A DNA stretch of 57,891 nt from NCBI GenBank assembly GCA_000828075.3, contig JXCB02000001.1:368859-426749 (forward strand), given 5' to 3'. The position numbers were made by a program, and so were the translations under genes. The DNA is from Tolypothrix campylonemoides VB511288 (GTDB lineage Bacteria > Cyanobacteriota > Cyanobacteriia > Cyanobacteriales > Nostocaceae). Below are positions 17,885 through 25,751 of the stretch, piece after piece. Below the pieces are notes generated by a model. It saw only the letters and a list, made by a program, of their open reading frames with translations, was not told the DNA's origin and made no database searches. Positions within the stretch are counted from its first letter, which is position 1. Each line of letters begins with the position of its first letter.

Positions 17885-17997
17885 ATACCAAGTTGCGTTC
17901 ATACGTATCACCTCACCCTAATAAAGCTGCGCTTTATTTCCCCTCTCCTTAGCAAGGAGAGGGGTTAGGGGTGAGGTTTTGAGCTGCAACTTAGTAT
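17885..17997. repeat. Palindromic intergenic repeat (copy 2)
   Basis: Outer arms ataccaagttgcgttca / tgagctgcaacttagtat, inner arms cctcaccct / ggggtgagg, and a perfect 11 bp central hairpin cccctctcctt-agc-aaggagagggg. It matches the copy at 11240-11318. Just left of it (17796-17821) is another small hairpin, ggtgcgtta / taacgcacc. Confidence 0.7.
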
Positions 17998-18019
17998 AAG
18001 ATGATGCATCTAACGTACC

Positions 18020-19507
18020 CTACGGTAAGTTTGGTTGCAGTTGAGAAAACAGCCTTTGCCAGTCAATAGAACTAGCGGTATTTTCTCCTTCTTTCACCTC
18101 AAACGTGACATTACAGGCTGTCTTTTGTTGTAGCGCTTCTACACATAACTTGGCGACATCCTCGCGGCTGATTTTTCCCCTGATATTGTCGCCTTGCTCA
18201 CAAATAAATTCCTTGCCCCCTGGTTCCTCAGTCAGCGCACATGGTCTGATAATCGTGTAAGGAATTCCACTTTCTCTTAAACTATCTTCTCCCTTCAACT
18301 TCCAGGTTAAAATTCCTCCTAATTGGTCATTTAATTTGACTGCTGGCGGTTCTTCATCCAAATTAATTCCGGGGCGTCCAGGACGAGTTACACCTGCTGA
18401 ACTCACTAAGACAAACTGTGGTAAATTTGTCCCACCATAAGCTTGAATTGATTCCACCTGCAAAGCGAAACCACCAGGAGAAAATTTGGGATTTAATTCG
18501 CCGTCATATTCAAATTTGCTCAGCATCAGTTGAAATGAGCAAATTTTGCTAGCATCAATTGAGGAGCCATCTTTTAATGTTTTGGCACGAAATACCGGAA
18601 CCATCTCAGCAAAGGGAATGCGGACATCTATCCAGGTATTCGCCTCTGTGTCAAAAGAATAACTATAAGCAACACCATCCCATTGTGCCTCTGTACGCAG
18701 AAGGAATTTATAACGCTTACCGTCACCTCTTAAGCGCAGTTCCACACCTTTGTAACCAGACAAATTGAAAGGAGGAGTGAAATTTCTCGTTCTTACAGAA
18801 GCAAATCCTCCAGAGTTGGCGGTTGAGACATTACCAGCAAACAAAGCTGTCTCTTCCACCAATTGAATATTACTTTGACTGACGCCACCCATGACGACAT
18901 CATCAACCGCACCCCAAGTATTCTGCAATTCGGTTGATGGTTTTGTGAAATCAAATAATAGTTGTTTACCTGCTTTCGGCAGATATTTAGCAGCAGCTTC
19001 TACTAAGTTTTTCACCCCCTGATATTCTACATTTTCAGGAGTGTCGCCAACAATTTCTGGTTGGTAAAATTTGATGCCTTGATAATATTTGCCGCGTTCT
19101 GGGGTATCTCCTTCTACTGGTTGCACGCGCACGGCTGTAGCACAAATCACAGCTTGGATATCAGCCATGACTAAGGAAGTTAGAGTTTCGGGTTTGGTAA
19201 TATCTGCGACAACTAATTCAACGTCATTACCAAGAATTGACCGTGCTTTATCAATGTCTCGCACAAGCGCACGTACTTTATAGTTCTGTTCCAGCAGTCG
19301 TCGTACCACTCGCTGACCGACTCCACCGGTTCCACCTGCTACTAATATTACACCCATTTGTTTCGCTCCATTAGATATATCGCTGCTACTATGAGAACGA
19401 CCTTGGATAAAATCCTGTATCCAGTTGAGAAAAGGGATGACCTCAAAATAGGTGAGGGTTTGGATGAATCTGCCTAAGTCCCATTGAGAGCGATTGTTGT
19501 TAGCCAC
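18020..19507 (-). CDS. NAD(P)-binding SDR-like protein with nested CIA30 domain
   Basis: 495 residues. A Rossmann domain starts at VILVAGGTGGVGQRVVRRLL (nucleotide loop GGTGGVG 58-64) and runs to about 125. It is interrupted by a CIA30 (complex I intermediate-associated protein 30) domain, about 178-355, with LFDFTKPSTELQNTWGAVDD and VVMGGVSQSN. The Rossmann part then resumes (FVLVSSAGVTRPG to the end, with RESGIPYTIIRPCALTEEPG). Such CIA30/NmrA fusions occur in cyanobacteria and algae; a role in assembly of a respiratory or photosynthetic complex is inferred, not shown. The first 50 residues are an amphipathic extension (FIQTLTYFEVIPFLNWIQDF), perhaps membrane-associated. Confidence 0.82.
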   Translation of the reverse strand: MANNNRSQWDLGRFIQTLTYFEVIPFLNWIQDFIQGRSHSSSDISNGAKQMGVILVAGGTGGVGQRVVRRLLEQNYKVRALVRDIDKARSILGNDVELVVADITKPETLTSLVMADIQAVICATAVRVQPVEGDTPERGKYYQGIKFYQPEIVGDTPENVEYQGVKNLVEAAAKYLPKAGKQLLFDFTKPSTELQNTWGAVDDVVMGGVSQSNIQLVEETALFAGNVSTANSGGFASVRTRNFTPPFNLSGYKGVELRLRGDGKRYKFLLRTEAQWDGVAYSYSFDTEANTWIDVRIPFAEMVPVFRAKTLKDGSSIDASKICSFQLMLSKFEYDGELNPKFSPGGFALQVESIQAYGGTNLPQFVLVSSAGVTRPGRPGINLDEEPPAVKLNDQLGGILTWKLKGEDSLRESGIPYTIIRPCALTEEPGGKEFICEQGDNIRGKISREDVAKLCVEALQQKTACNVTFEVKEGENTASSIDWQRLFSQLQPNLP

Positions 19508-19944
19508 AATTCATTTTTCACGTTTATCCAGTGCAAAATTATTATGACGATGATTATTCATAAGTTCACCATCATATAGACTGATTTTTTACCTCTGGCT
19601 AGACTTGCTATAAAACTTGCCTTGCGACATTTGAGTACTTTGATGCAATCACGCCTGACAAATCATTAAGGATACTGTAACCGAAGAAAGAACTCAGGAC
19701 TCAGAACTCAGTAGTCAGCTTGGAGGAATCAGTAAAAGGATCTGATCCGCCTAAATTTATTTATGGCATATGAAAAAGAATTGTTTCAAGACACGTACTG
19801 CGTAAGCGTAAAGCGCAGGCGCAGCCAATATGCAGCGTGCCGCAGGGCTTATAAAAAAGGCATCCTTATTTAAATCCCCGCGTATTTATATATGGGGATG
19901 TCCAAGCTGAGTTCTGCGTTCTGACAACTGAGTTCTTCTTAATA
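19508..19944. other. Gap of 437 bases, short repeats only
   Basis: Contains actcaggactcagaactcag-type near-direct repeats and a GC-rich patch (gcgtaagcgtaaagcgcagg) that recur as small intergenic repeats. No gene seen. Confidence 0.4.
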
Positions 19945-20211
19945 TTATCTAGTTTTTTTATTTCGTAAAAGCAAGCTTTCAAAAGTGTAGAAAACAGCAG
20001 GAAATATCAAAAGAATCAAATTAAATTGTGTCAGCCCTTGGGTATACAATCTATTTGGGAACAGGAGAATGAAACCACAGAGGAAAAACACAATAATTAA
20101 CAATATATCTTGACGCTGAAATAAATTTGGACGTACAAGTGGTACAGCGGATAAAAAGAGTGCTACGCTTATTAAAATAATGCCTAAAAAATTGATTTGA
20201 TGATTGAGCAT
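19945..20211 (-). CDS. Ycf66-like small membrane protein
   Basis: 88 residues from ATG 20211; a TTG at 20247 would add 12 residues. Three hydrophobic helices contain SAVPLVRPNLF..QDILL, CGFILLFP and the C-terminal VFYTFESLLLR. These match in order the Ycf66 pattern (LRSxRPxLxRDxDIFFA, GxILFFQGW, FxAVETIRLRG), although the DIFF and QGW motifs are eroded. Ycf66 proteins are found in cyanobacteria and plastids; function unknown. It lies 237 bases upstream of, and on the same strand as, a kinase that carries a clearer Ycf66-like domain at its own C-terminus. Confidence 0.6.
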   Translation of the reverse strand: MLNHQINFLGIILISVALFLSAVPLVRPNLFQRQDILLIIVFFLCGFILLFPNRLYTQGLTQFNLILLIFPAVFYTFESLLLRNKKTR

Positions 20212-20448
20212 ATTTGAGGTTTTTGATAGTTTCAAAGTTGAACACAAAAAGTTAACCGCGAACTGATAAGTGATTTGTCGTTCATGGTAAGCACCTCAAA
20301 ATAATCAAGCACATTGTTTATCGTAAATTAAAGGGTTTAAGACTCCTTTGTCTATACGTAGTCTCAATTTCAGTCGGAGTTGAAATCCCCGTTTGAAACT
20401 GTCTTCAATGCCGTACCTTATGAATTTTGAATTTTGAATTTTGAATTG

Positions 20449-21756
20449 TTAATACCTCCCACGTAAACGAATACATTCAGCAACAGAAAAAACTCCTGCC
20501 CCAGCTAGCAAAGATTGACCAATTGGTATTTCTTGAGTGCCATAGAACCGAGAATCTTGAAATAAAAGAAGTATGCCAGACAGGCAAAACACAACAGCAA
20601 AAATGGCATCGTAATCTCGCCCTAATCTAGGATACCAAGAGCGTAGAAAAAATAGTCCTGCTCCAAAAGCTACCAGAACAACACCTAGTAATATTAGCCA
20701 GGTAGCAGCTTTAAATAAAAATAATCCAAATGCACCGATAAAGGGTAAGAACCTTACTGCAGACAGAGTTGGATTGAGCCAAGTAGGTGATTGTGGCAAT
20801 CGAGAGTCGTTCGTTCTACCATAAACAGGTACTGAGGAGGATGGTTGTTGGGATGCTGCAACAGGTATGTTTGACGGAAGCCCAGCGTTATATATGTATG
20901 TAGGGGGAATCCATAGTTGCGTTGCTAGTAGGGGATTTGTGAGTTGCTGCAAGTCTTGCAATACTTCTGTGGCTGACTGGTAGCGATCGCGGTAATGATA
21001 GCACACCATCCTCTGCATAATCGCCCCCAATCCCGCAGAAACCTGTGTCTGATTTTGCCAAATCACTTCTCCTGTTTCCTGGTTTTCCTGTAATTGAGTT
21101 GGTAACAATCCTGTCAACGCTTGGATAGCAATCATACCTAGCGCGTAAATATCGCTATTGTGTCGTGGCTTACCTTGCGCTTGTTCTGCTGGCATATAGC
21201 CAGCAGTACCAATAGCAACAGTAGCAGTTATTTGGCTAGGAGATGCTACAAATTGAGAGCACATTTGTTTAACTGCGCCAAAATCAATTAAAACTAATTT
21301 GCTGTCTTTGTCACGTCTAATTAAATTATCTGGCTTAATGTCGCGATGAATAACACCATAGCTATGTACAAACTCCAAGACACCCAAAACATCTTGTAGC
21401 ATTTGGGTAACTTGGCTTTCACTCCAAAGTTGATTAACTTGCATTTCCGTGCTGAGTGGACGCCCTACAATCAACTCTTGTACCAAAAAAAAATCTTCAT
21501 TTTCTTCAAAATAAGCTAAAAGCCGGGGAATTTGGTCATGATTCCCCAATTGTTCCAAAATTTCGGCTTCGCTATGAAATAAACGTCTAGCAACTTCCAA
21601 GTAGTACGCGTCAGAACTCGCACGTTTCAGCAGCTTGAGAACACACTTGGGATTTCCTGGACGGCGTGTATCTTCAGCAACGTAAGTTTCACCAAACCCT
21701 CCAGCCCTAAGGACTTGGACAACTTTGTAACGCCCATCTAGTAACTTTCCTAACAT
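20449..21756 (-). CDS. Ser/Thr protein kinase with C-terminal Ycf66-like membrane domain
   Basis: 435 residues from ATG 21756 (MLGKLLDGRYKV). An upstream in-frame extension to 21921 would translate the ggggatt tandem repeat and is unlikely. Pkn2-type kinase domain, 1-270: glycine loop RAGGFGETYV, ATP lysine K41, HRDIKPDN 137-144, DFG 158-160, APE-like YMPAEQAQG. After a Ser/Pro linker, the last 95 residues form three helices with FFLRSWYPRLGRDYDAIFAV, ILLLFQ and VAECIRLRG, a close match to Ycf66. So the kinase is inner- or thylakoid-membrane-tethered by a Ycf66-like module. A stand-alone Ycf66-like gene lies just downstream. Substrates unknown. Confidence 0.88.
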   Translation of the reverse strand: MLGKLLDGRYKVVQVLRAGGFGETYVAEDTRRPGNPKCVLKLLKRASSDAYYLEVARRLFHSEAEILEQLGNHDQIPRLLAYFEENEDFFLVQELIVGRPLSTEMQVNQLWSESQVTQMLQDVLGVLEFVHSYGVIHRDIKPDNLIRRDKDSKLVLIDFGAVKQMCSQFVASPSQITATVAIGTAGYMPAEQAQGKPRHNSDIYALGMIAIQALTGLLPTQLQENQETGEVIWQNQTQVSAGLGAIMQRMVCYHYRDRYQSATEVLQDLQQLTNPLLATQLWIPPTYIYNAGLPSNIPVAASQQPSSSVPVYGRTNDSRLPQSPTWLNPTLSAVRFLPFIGAFGLFLFKAATWLILLGVVLVAFGAGLFFLRSWYPRLGRDYDAIFAVVFCLSGILLLFQDSRFYGTQEIPIGQSLLAGAGVFSVAECIRLRGRY

Positions 21757-21835
21757 TGTATAGCTTATGCGAGTGCTTTTATTACATGATCTTGCCATAA
21801 GATGACAAAAGGACTTATATACTGAGCTTTCTGGT

Positions 21836-21884
21836 GGAGGGGATTGGGGATTGGGGATTAGGGATTGGGGATTGGGGGGTACAA
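21836..21884 (+). repeat. Heptamer/octamer tandem repeat (ggggatt)
   Basis: Six-odd copies of ggggatt/tagggattg upstream of the kinase start. A similar tract is at 33968-33997. Translating it in the kinase frame gives PNPQSLIPNPQ, which is why the long upstream start is rejected. Confidence 0.75.
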
Positions 21885-22021
21885 CGCGAAAAATTATGCC
21901 GGGGAAATATTGCCCTCCCAAAGAAAGGAAATTTTTCTCTACATCCTACACCCTGTCGTCTTCAATAACTCTATTTCCAAGCTAAGGGAAAATTGAACAA
22001 AGAAGAGTTTAAACTTTATTC

Positions 22022-22927
22022 ATGATGCTCCAGTTTCAACCCCCTGGCTTTGGACAAAAAATCATCAACACCTCCTTGGGGTTGATGGTTTACTATACCC
22101 AAACGAATGCACCTTGGTTGATTGCTGAAACTGAAGATTTACCTCCCCTTGTCTTCCTCCATAATTTTGGTGGCGGGGCTTCTGCTTATGAATGGTCTAA
22201 AGTTTATCCTGCTTTTGCCCCTACGCACAAGGTGCTAGCCCCAGATTTAATCGGTTGGGGTGAATCTGCACATCCTGTGCGAGATTACCAAATTAGCGAT
22301 TACTTGACGACGATCGCAGAATTTATCAGACATACTTGTCGTCCACCTGTGACGGTGATTGCGTCTTCATTAACAGCTGGTTTGATAATTCGCCTTGCTA
22401 TAGCCCATCCTTTTTTATTCCAAGCACTGTTTTTGGTGTGTCCCTCTGGATTTGATGATTTTGGGCAAGGTGTTGGACGTAGACTTCCTCTTCAATTAAT
22501 AAATACACCGATATTGGACAATCTCATTTATGCTCTGGGTGCAGAAAATGAATTGGCGGTACGTAACTTTTTGCAAAGGTTTCTGTTTGCCAAACCCGAA
22601 CGAGTTTCCGAAGAAATGGTACAGGCTTACTTAGCCTCGGCACAACAGCGCAATGCTAAATTTGCCGCCTTGGCATTTTTACGCGGTGATCTTTACTTTG
22701 ACTTAAGTTTGTATATTCAACAACTGACCATCCCTACAGTAATATTTTGGGGTAAGGAGGCACAATTTACCAGTGTTAAGCTAGGACAGCGTTTAGCAAA
22801 GTTCAATCTTAGTGCTATTCGAGATTTTCATGCAATTCCAGATGCAGGAGTTCTGCCCCATTTGGAAACACCAGAGGTAGTCATTGGTTTGTTACAACGT
22901 TATCTATCGCCGAGTTCCTCTACTTGA
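22022..22927 (+). CDS. Alpha/beta-hydrolase fold protein
   Basis: 301 residues. Oxyanion region PLVFLHNFGGGASAYEW, then VLAPDLIGWGESAHP, nucleophile elbow VIASSLTAGL, and a late HLETPEVV histidine complete the fold. The elbow reads A-S-S-L-T, not the usual G-x-S-x-G, so activity may be altered. A lid insertion is at about 160-235. Substrate unknown. ATG 22022 is followed by a second ATG, either may be used. Its last 28 bases overlap the tail of the convergent Uma2 gene. Confidence 0.82.
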   Translation: MMLQFQPPGFGQKIINTSLGLMVYYTQTNAPWLIAETEDLPPLVFLHNFGGGASAYEWSKVYPAFAPTHKVLAPDLIGWGESAHPVRDYQISDYLTTIAEFIRHTCRPPVTVIASSLTAGLIIRLAIAHPFLFQALFLVCPSGFDDFGQGVGRRLPLQLINTPILDNLIYALGAENELAVRNFLQRFLFAKPERVSEEMVQAYLASAQQRNAKFAALAFLRGDLYFDLSLYIQQLTIPTVIFWGKEAQFTSVKLGQRLAKFNLSAIRDFHAIPDAGVLPHLETPEVVIGLLQRYLSPSSST

Positions 22928-23766
22928 GAAACATCTAAACCCGTTAATTTGGCTACCTGTTCCGCCGTCATCCCGGCTTGAAGTAAATTTCGTACCGTTT
23001 GCTGCAACTGCGACTGCACTTGTTCAGCGCGTTGACGTTCCTGTTCGGCGCGTTGGTGTTCCTGTTCGGCGCGTTGGTGTTCCTGTTCGGCGCGTTGGTG
23101 TTCCTGTTCGGCGCGTTGGCGTTCCTGTTCAGCGCTTTGCTGTTCCTGCTGTGCAATCTCCGCAGCAGTAGGTAACAGTTCTCCCTCCAATGTCGCCCAG
23201 CGTAACCAAACGGTTTCCACTCCTCTGTATTTCCCCTGCCAACGTTGCAATCCTAACCCTAATGACTGACTCATCAACTGATTTCGCTCATTAGGAACCA
23301 AAGGATGGTAAACTCCTTGTTGAATCGAGAAACCTGCCCAATCATCAGGATTAAACGGGTCAAACCAGAAATATTCTGGCACACGCATTTGATTTTGATA
23401 AATCAGCTTTTTCTCGTTCTTATCTGCTTGGGCGGTACTTTCCGATAGCAACTCAATCACCACATCCGGTGCTTTACCTTCTTCCCAAACAACCCAACTG
23501 CGGCGTTCTCCCTTTGGAACACCCAACACGACAAAAAAATCTGGTCCTTTGAAGTCTTTGTTCCGCACCTGCGCCATACTGTAGTAGACAAACATATTGC
23601 CACTAACAAACCCATCCTCTCGTTGTGCTAACCACAACTCTAGGGTTTCAATCAGCAAGTCCATCTGATATTTGTGCCTTTGGGTTTCCATTGGAATACC
23701 ATCATCACAAGGAAGTTCTGCCTGAGTTGGCGGTAGTGTTACGTAGGGTGCAGCTATATCGGACAT
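22900..23766 (-). CDS. Uma2-family putative endonuclease with expanded coiled-coil tail
   Basis: 288 residues. The Uma2 domain (about 10-195) is a PD-(D/E)XK fold: DFFVVLGVPKGERRSW, APDVVIELLSESTAQADKNE (D, E, then K in NEKKLIY), and VPEYFWFDP. Uma2 genes are abundant in cyanobacteria; nuclease function is predicted from fold, not proven. The tail contains six tandem heptads of the type AEQEHQR, encoded by a 21 bp repeat, then LLQAGMTAEQVAKLTGLDVSQVEEL, an HTH-like end common to this family. It starts 70 bases before a xisH remnant, divergently. Confidence 0.85.
   Translation of the reverse strand: MSDIAAPYVTLPPTQAELPCDDGIPMETQRHKYQMDLLIETLELWLAQREDGFVSGNMFVYYSMAQVRNKDFKGPDFFVVLGVPKGERRSWVVWEEGKAPDVVIELLSESTAQADKNEKKLIYQNQMRVPEYFWFDPFNPDDWAGFSIQQGVYHPLVPNERNQLMSQSLGLGLQRWQGKYRGVETVWLRWATLEGELLPTAAEIAQQEQQSAEQERQRAEQEHQRAEQEHQRAEQEHQRAEQERQRAEQVQSQLQQTVRNLLQAGMTAEQVAKLTGLDVSQVEELGDR
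23021..23146 (+). repeat. 21 bp coding tandem repeat, six copies
   Basis: Unit tgttcggcgcgttggtgttcc repeated at 23021, 23042, 23063, 23084, 23105 and 23126 with few changes. It encodes the heptad coiled coil of the Uma2 protein on the minus strand; unit length fixes seven residues and preserves frame. Confidence 0.9.
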
Positions 23767-23835
23767 GGCTTTTCACCTGTTGCGTAGCCATTGCGGACTC
23801 TTTCTATGTTACTTGATTGCAGGTTGGGGGGTGCG

Positions 23836-24007
23836 ATGGTGCAAGAAAACCAACTCAATATGATTATTTATGGCGTTGCTGATTCAGAGTATGAATTTTG
23901 TTTCGCGCAAAGACGCAAAGACGCAAAGTTTTGAAATTTCATCCCTCAATTCAGCAACGCCTATTTATGATGTCAACCATGAGGTGATTGTCGAATGGAA
24001 AAACTAA
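23836..24007 (+). pseudogene. xisH remnant, interrupted by a MITE
   Basis: Removing the 90 bp element at 23872-23961 and one copy of its 7 bp target duplication restores the frame MVQENQLNMIIYD followed by VNHEVIVEWKN-stop. This is the C-terminal end of XisH (cyanobacterial fdxN-element excision controlling factor, PD-(D/E)XK-like). It overlaps the xisI start in the usual xisH-xisI arrangement (ATG 23995, xisH stop 24005-24007). Everything before MVQENQ is lost, so XisH itself is not made. Inference from remembered family ends, but the frame restoration is exact. Confidence 0.7.
23872..23961 (+). mobile_element. 90 bp MITE inside the xisH remnant
   Basis: Terminal inverted repeats ggcgttgctgatt / aattcagcaacgcc, flanked by 7 bp direct repeats TATTTAT (23865-23871 and 23962-23968). 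The internal sequence includes cgcaaagacgcaaagacgc. No coding capacity. Inverted ends plus target duplication indicate transposition. Confidence 0.8.
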
Positions 24008-24330
24008 CAAAATACCGTCAGCTTGTGCAGCAGATATTACTAGATTATGGCAACCAAAAACCAGCTTACGGGCATATTGAAGTTGAGAAGATTTTTGATA
24101 CAGAACGCGACCACTATCAAATTTTTCACGTAGGCTGGGAAGGCGATAATTGGGTGCATTGCTGTATCATCCACATAGACATTAAGGGTGAAAAAATTTG
24201 GCTTCAGTGGAACGGTACAGAAGATGATATTGCCGCAGATTTGGTTGCAGCAGGAGTTCCAAAGGAAGATATTGTGCTGGGATTTCAGTCTCCATTTATG
24301 CGGCAATTTAGCGAGTATGCTGTGGGTTAA
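23995..24330 (+). CDS. xisI: XisI (fdxN element excision controlling factor family)
   Basis: 111 residues, full length for XisI: YRQLVQQILLDYGNQKP, DxERDHYQIFHVGW, HIDIKGEKIWLQWNGTEDDI, LVAAGVPKEDIVLGFQSP. In Anabaena XisH and XisI are needed with XisF for excision of the fdxN element, but most cyanobacteria carry many xisHI pairs with unknown roles, some proposed as toxin-antitoxin-like. Here the partner xisH survives only as a C-terminal remnant, so XisI is an orphan. The ATG overlaps the xisH tail as in intact pairs. Confidence 0.92.
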   Translation: MEKLTKYRQLVQQILLDYGNQKPAYGHIEVEKIFDTERDHYQIFHVGWEGDNWVHCCIIHIDIKGEKIWLQWNGTEDDIAADLVAAGVPKEDIVLGFQSPFMRQFSEYAVG

Positions 24331-24455
24331 TAAGCTTTATGCGTGAGTGTGTTGTGTTTCCTTGGTCAATCCAACCTACAAATTTACTCTTTTGTAACTT
24401 GAATTGTTATTAAAATTAATGTGTTGGCTTTGAGATTTGTTCAAATTTGATATAA

Positions 24456-24743
24456 ATGAGTCAATTTATTCAGCCAATAAACTTGCAAATATCACCTGAT
24501 TCCTTAAATCAAGGTGAACGAGCCATTCGTCAGGAATTAGCCCTAAAGCTATACGCGCAGAATATTTTTACCTTTAGTCAAGCGCGTCACCTGGCTAACT
24601 TGTCTGTATGGGAATTTCAGAAACTTTTGGGAGAAAACAAAATTGAACGTCATTACGATGAAGCAGATTTAGCCCAAGATGTTAAGACAATTGAAGCAGT
24701 TTCAAAGAAATCTGGGGTATTGCGATGTAGGTTAAAATTATGA
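24456..24743 (+). CDS. UPF0175 family protein (antitoxin-like)
   Basis: 95 residues. IRQELALKLYAQNIFTFSQA, ARHLANLSVWEFQKLLGEN and HYDEADLAQDVKTIEA are the conserved UPF0175 helices, a short HTH-like protein often found next to PIN-like (DUF3368) toxins. The last residues (SKKSGVLRCRLKL) depart from the usual ending. No toxin gene follows: 24744-24865 has only a HIP1-containing inverted repeat (gtgcgatcgcactt / aagtgcgatcgcc). So it is probably an orphan antitoxin whose partner was lost. Confidence 0.8.
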   Translation: MSQFIQPINLQISPDSLNQGERAIRQELALKLYAQNIFTFSQARHLANLSVWEFQKLLGENKIERHYDEADLAQDVKTIEAVSKKSGVLRCRLKL

Positions 24744-24865
24744 CCTGCGTTCTCAAGAACCTTAACCTCATACCTTTGAAACAAAGGTGCGATCGCACTT
24801 CAATTGCAGAATCAGTAAACATAAAAAGTGCGATCGCCTTCGCCTATTCTTAGCTATTGATGATA

Positions 24866-25261
24866 CTACGCAGTCTGACTTTCTGGTGCAGATGTCTCTG
24901 CACCAGCGGCTTTCAAGCGAGTCACCGAGCTTCTGCGAACACGTTCGCTTTTGCGAACACCACCCGCCATTTCATATTCGCGGCTATCTTTGCCGTACTT
25001 AAAAGCAACCCCAATCAACATTTTCTCAGTGAGTTCGCCCAAATTTTTTTCTAACTCTGTAATCTCAGTTTTAGAAGAGTCAATCACAGCTAGAGCCGTA
25101 TTATAAGCATCAATTTTTGCGCGTAATAACTCAATGAGTTGTGTCATGTTTTGTAAGTTGCGAGTATCTCCAAAATCCATGTTTGGATCAATTGCCTTGA
25201 GTCCAGAAGTTCTTAACTCAGCTTTTTTAAGAATGCGGGATGTGCTTTTTTGACGAGCCAT
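24866..25261 (-). CDS. Conserved cyanobacterial hypothetical protein with coiled coil
   Basis: 131 residues. A basic N-terminus (MARQKSTSRILKKAELRTSG) precedes a predicted coiled coil (LIELLRAKIDAYNTALAVID to ELEKNLGELTEKML). A compact GVAFKYGKDSREYEMAGGVR segment then leads into a basic RKSERVRRSS tail. ATG is preceded by aaggag at ideal spacing, so the start is secure. No named family recognised; charge pattern could suit nucleic-acid or partner binding, which is speculation. Confidence 0.72.
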   Translation of the reverse strand: MARQKSTSRILKKAELRTSGLKAIDPNMDFGDTRNLQNMTQLIELLRAKIDAYNTALAVIDSSKTEITELEKNLGELTEKMLIGVAFKYGKDSREYEMAGGVRKSERVRRSSVTRLKAAGAETSAPESQTA

Positions 25262-25604
25262 AAATATACTCCTTATAAAAAGTTCTACAGTTAGCTTGCC
25301 CTAATGAAGCAGCGTTCTGAATCAGCAGAAATAGCATAAAATTGTATTTTTTCTCAAAAAAATATCTAGTAATCCTAGTGATTTCTCTTAGAAAGCATTT
25401 ATAAAAGAAATTTTAACTTTGTAGGGTGCGTTATAGCGAAGCGCAACACACCATTCATCTCGTCGGTGCGTTACGGCAAAAATATTGATTGTCGCTATCT
25501 TTGGTTACAGGTATGCCGTAACACAACACCAGTTTTGCGGGAAGAAAATCTACACCGCAAACTGCCTCCCCTACTTAATATTTTGTTCACTTTTTATCGT
25601 GTCG
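25262..25604. other. Gap, 343 bases, no gene seen
   Basis: Contains a gtagggtgcgtta-type palindromic repeat near 25422 (also at 17792). No coding sequence recognised. Confidence 0.4.
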
Positions 25605-25751
25605 TAACGACAGCTTATTGTGATGTAACGACAACTTGTTAGGATCTAACGACAGCTTATTGTGATGTAACGACAGTTTGTTGTGATCTAACGACGACTT
25701 GTACATTCCTAACGACAGCAGATTGCGATCTAACGACAGCTTCTTGTGAAA
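25605..25751 (+). repeat. Iteron-like array: seven 21 bp direct repeats
   Basis: Units start at 25605, 25626, 25647, 25668, 25689, 25710 and 25731, consensus TAACGACAGCTTNTTGTGATC. The first seven bases, TAACGAC, are invariant. In each frame stops recur (UGA at the same place in copies 1, 3, 4 and 7), so it is not a coding repeat now. A 21 bp period equals two helical turns, placing every TAACGAC on one face of the helix. Length and spacing match replication-protein iterons or a multi-site operator; a decayed heptad-coding minisatellite (NDSLL) is the alternative. Confidence 0.85.

Noticed and set aside
20449-21921. Longer kinase start at 21921
   Set aside because: Extension translates a tandem repeat; MLGKLLDGRY fits the family.
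22884-23171. Plus-strand repeat-rich frame
   Set aside because: Shadow of the Uma2 coiled-coil repeat.
25605-25751. CRISPR array
   Set aside because: No unique spacers; repeats are contiguous 21 bp units.
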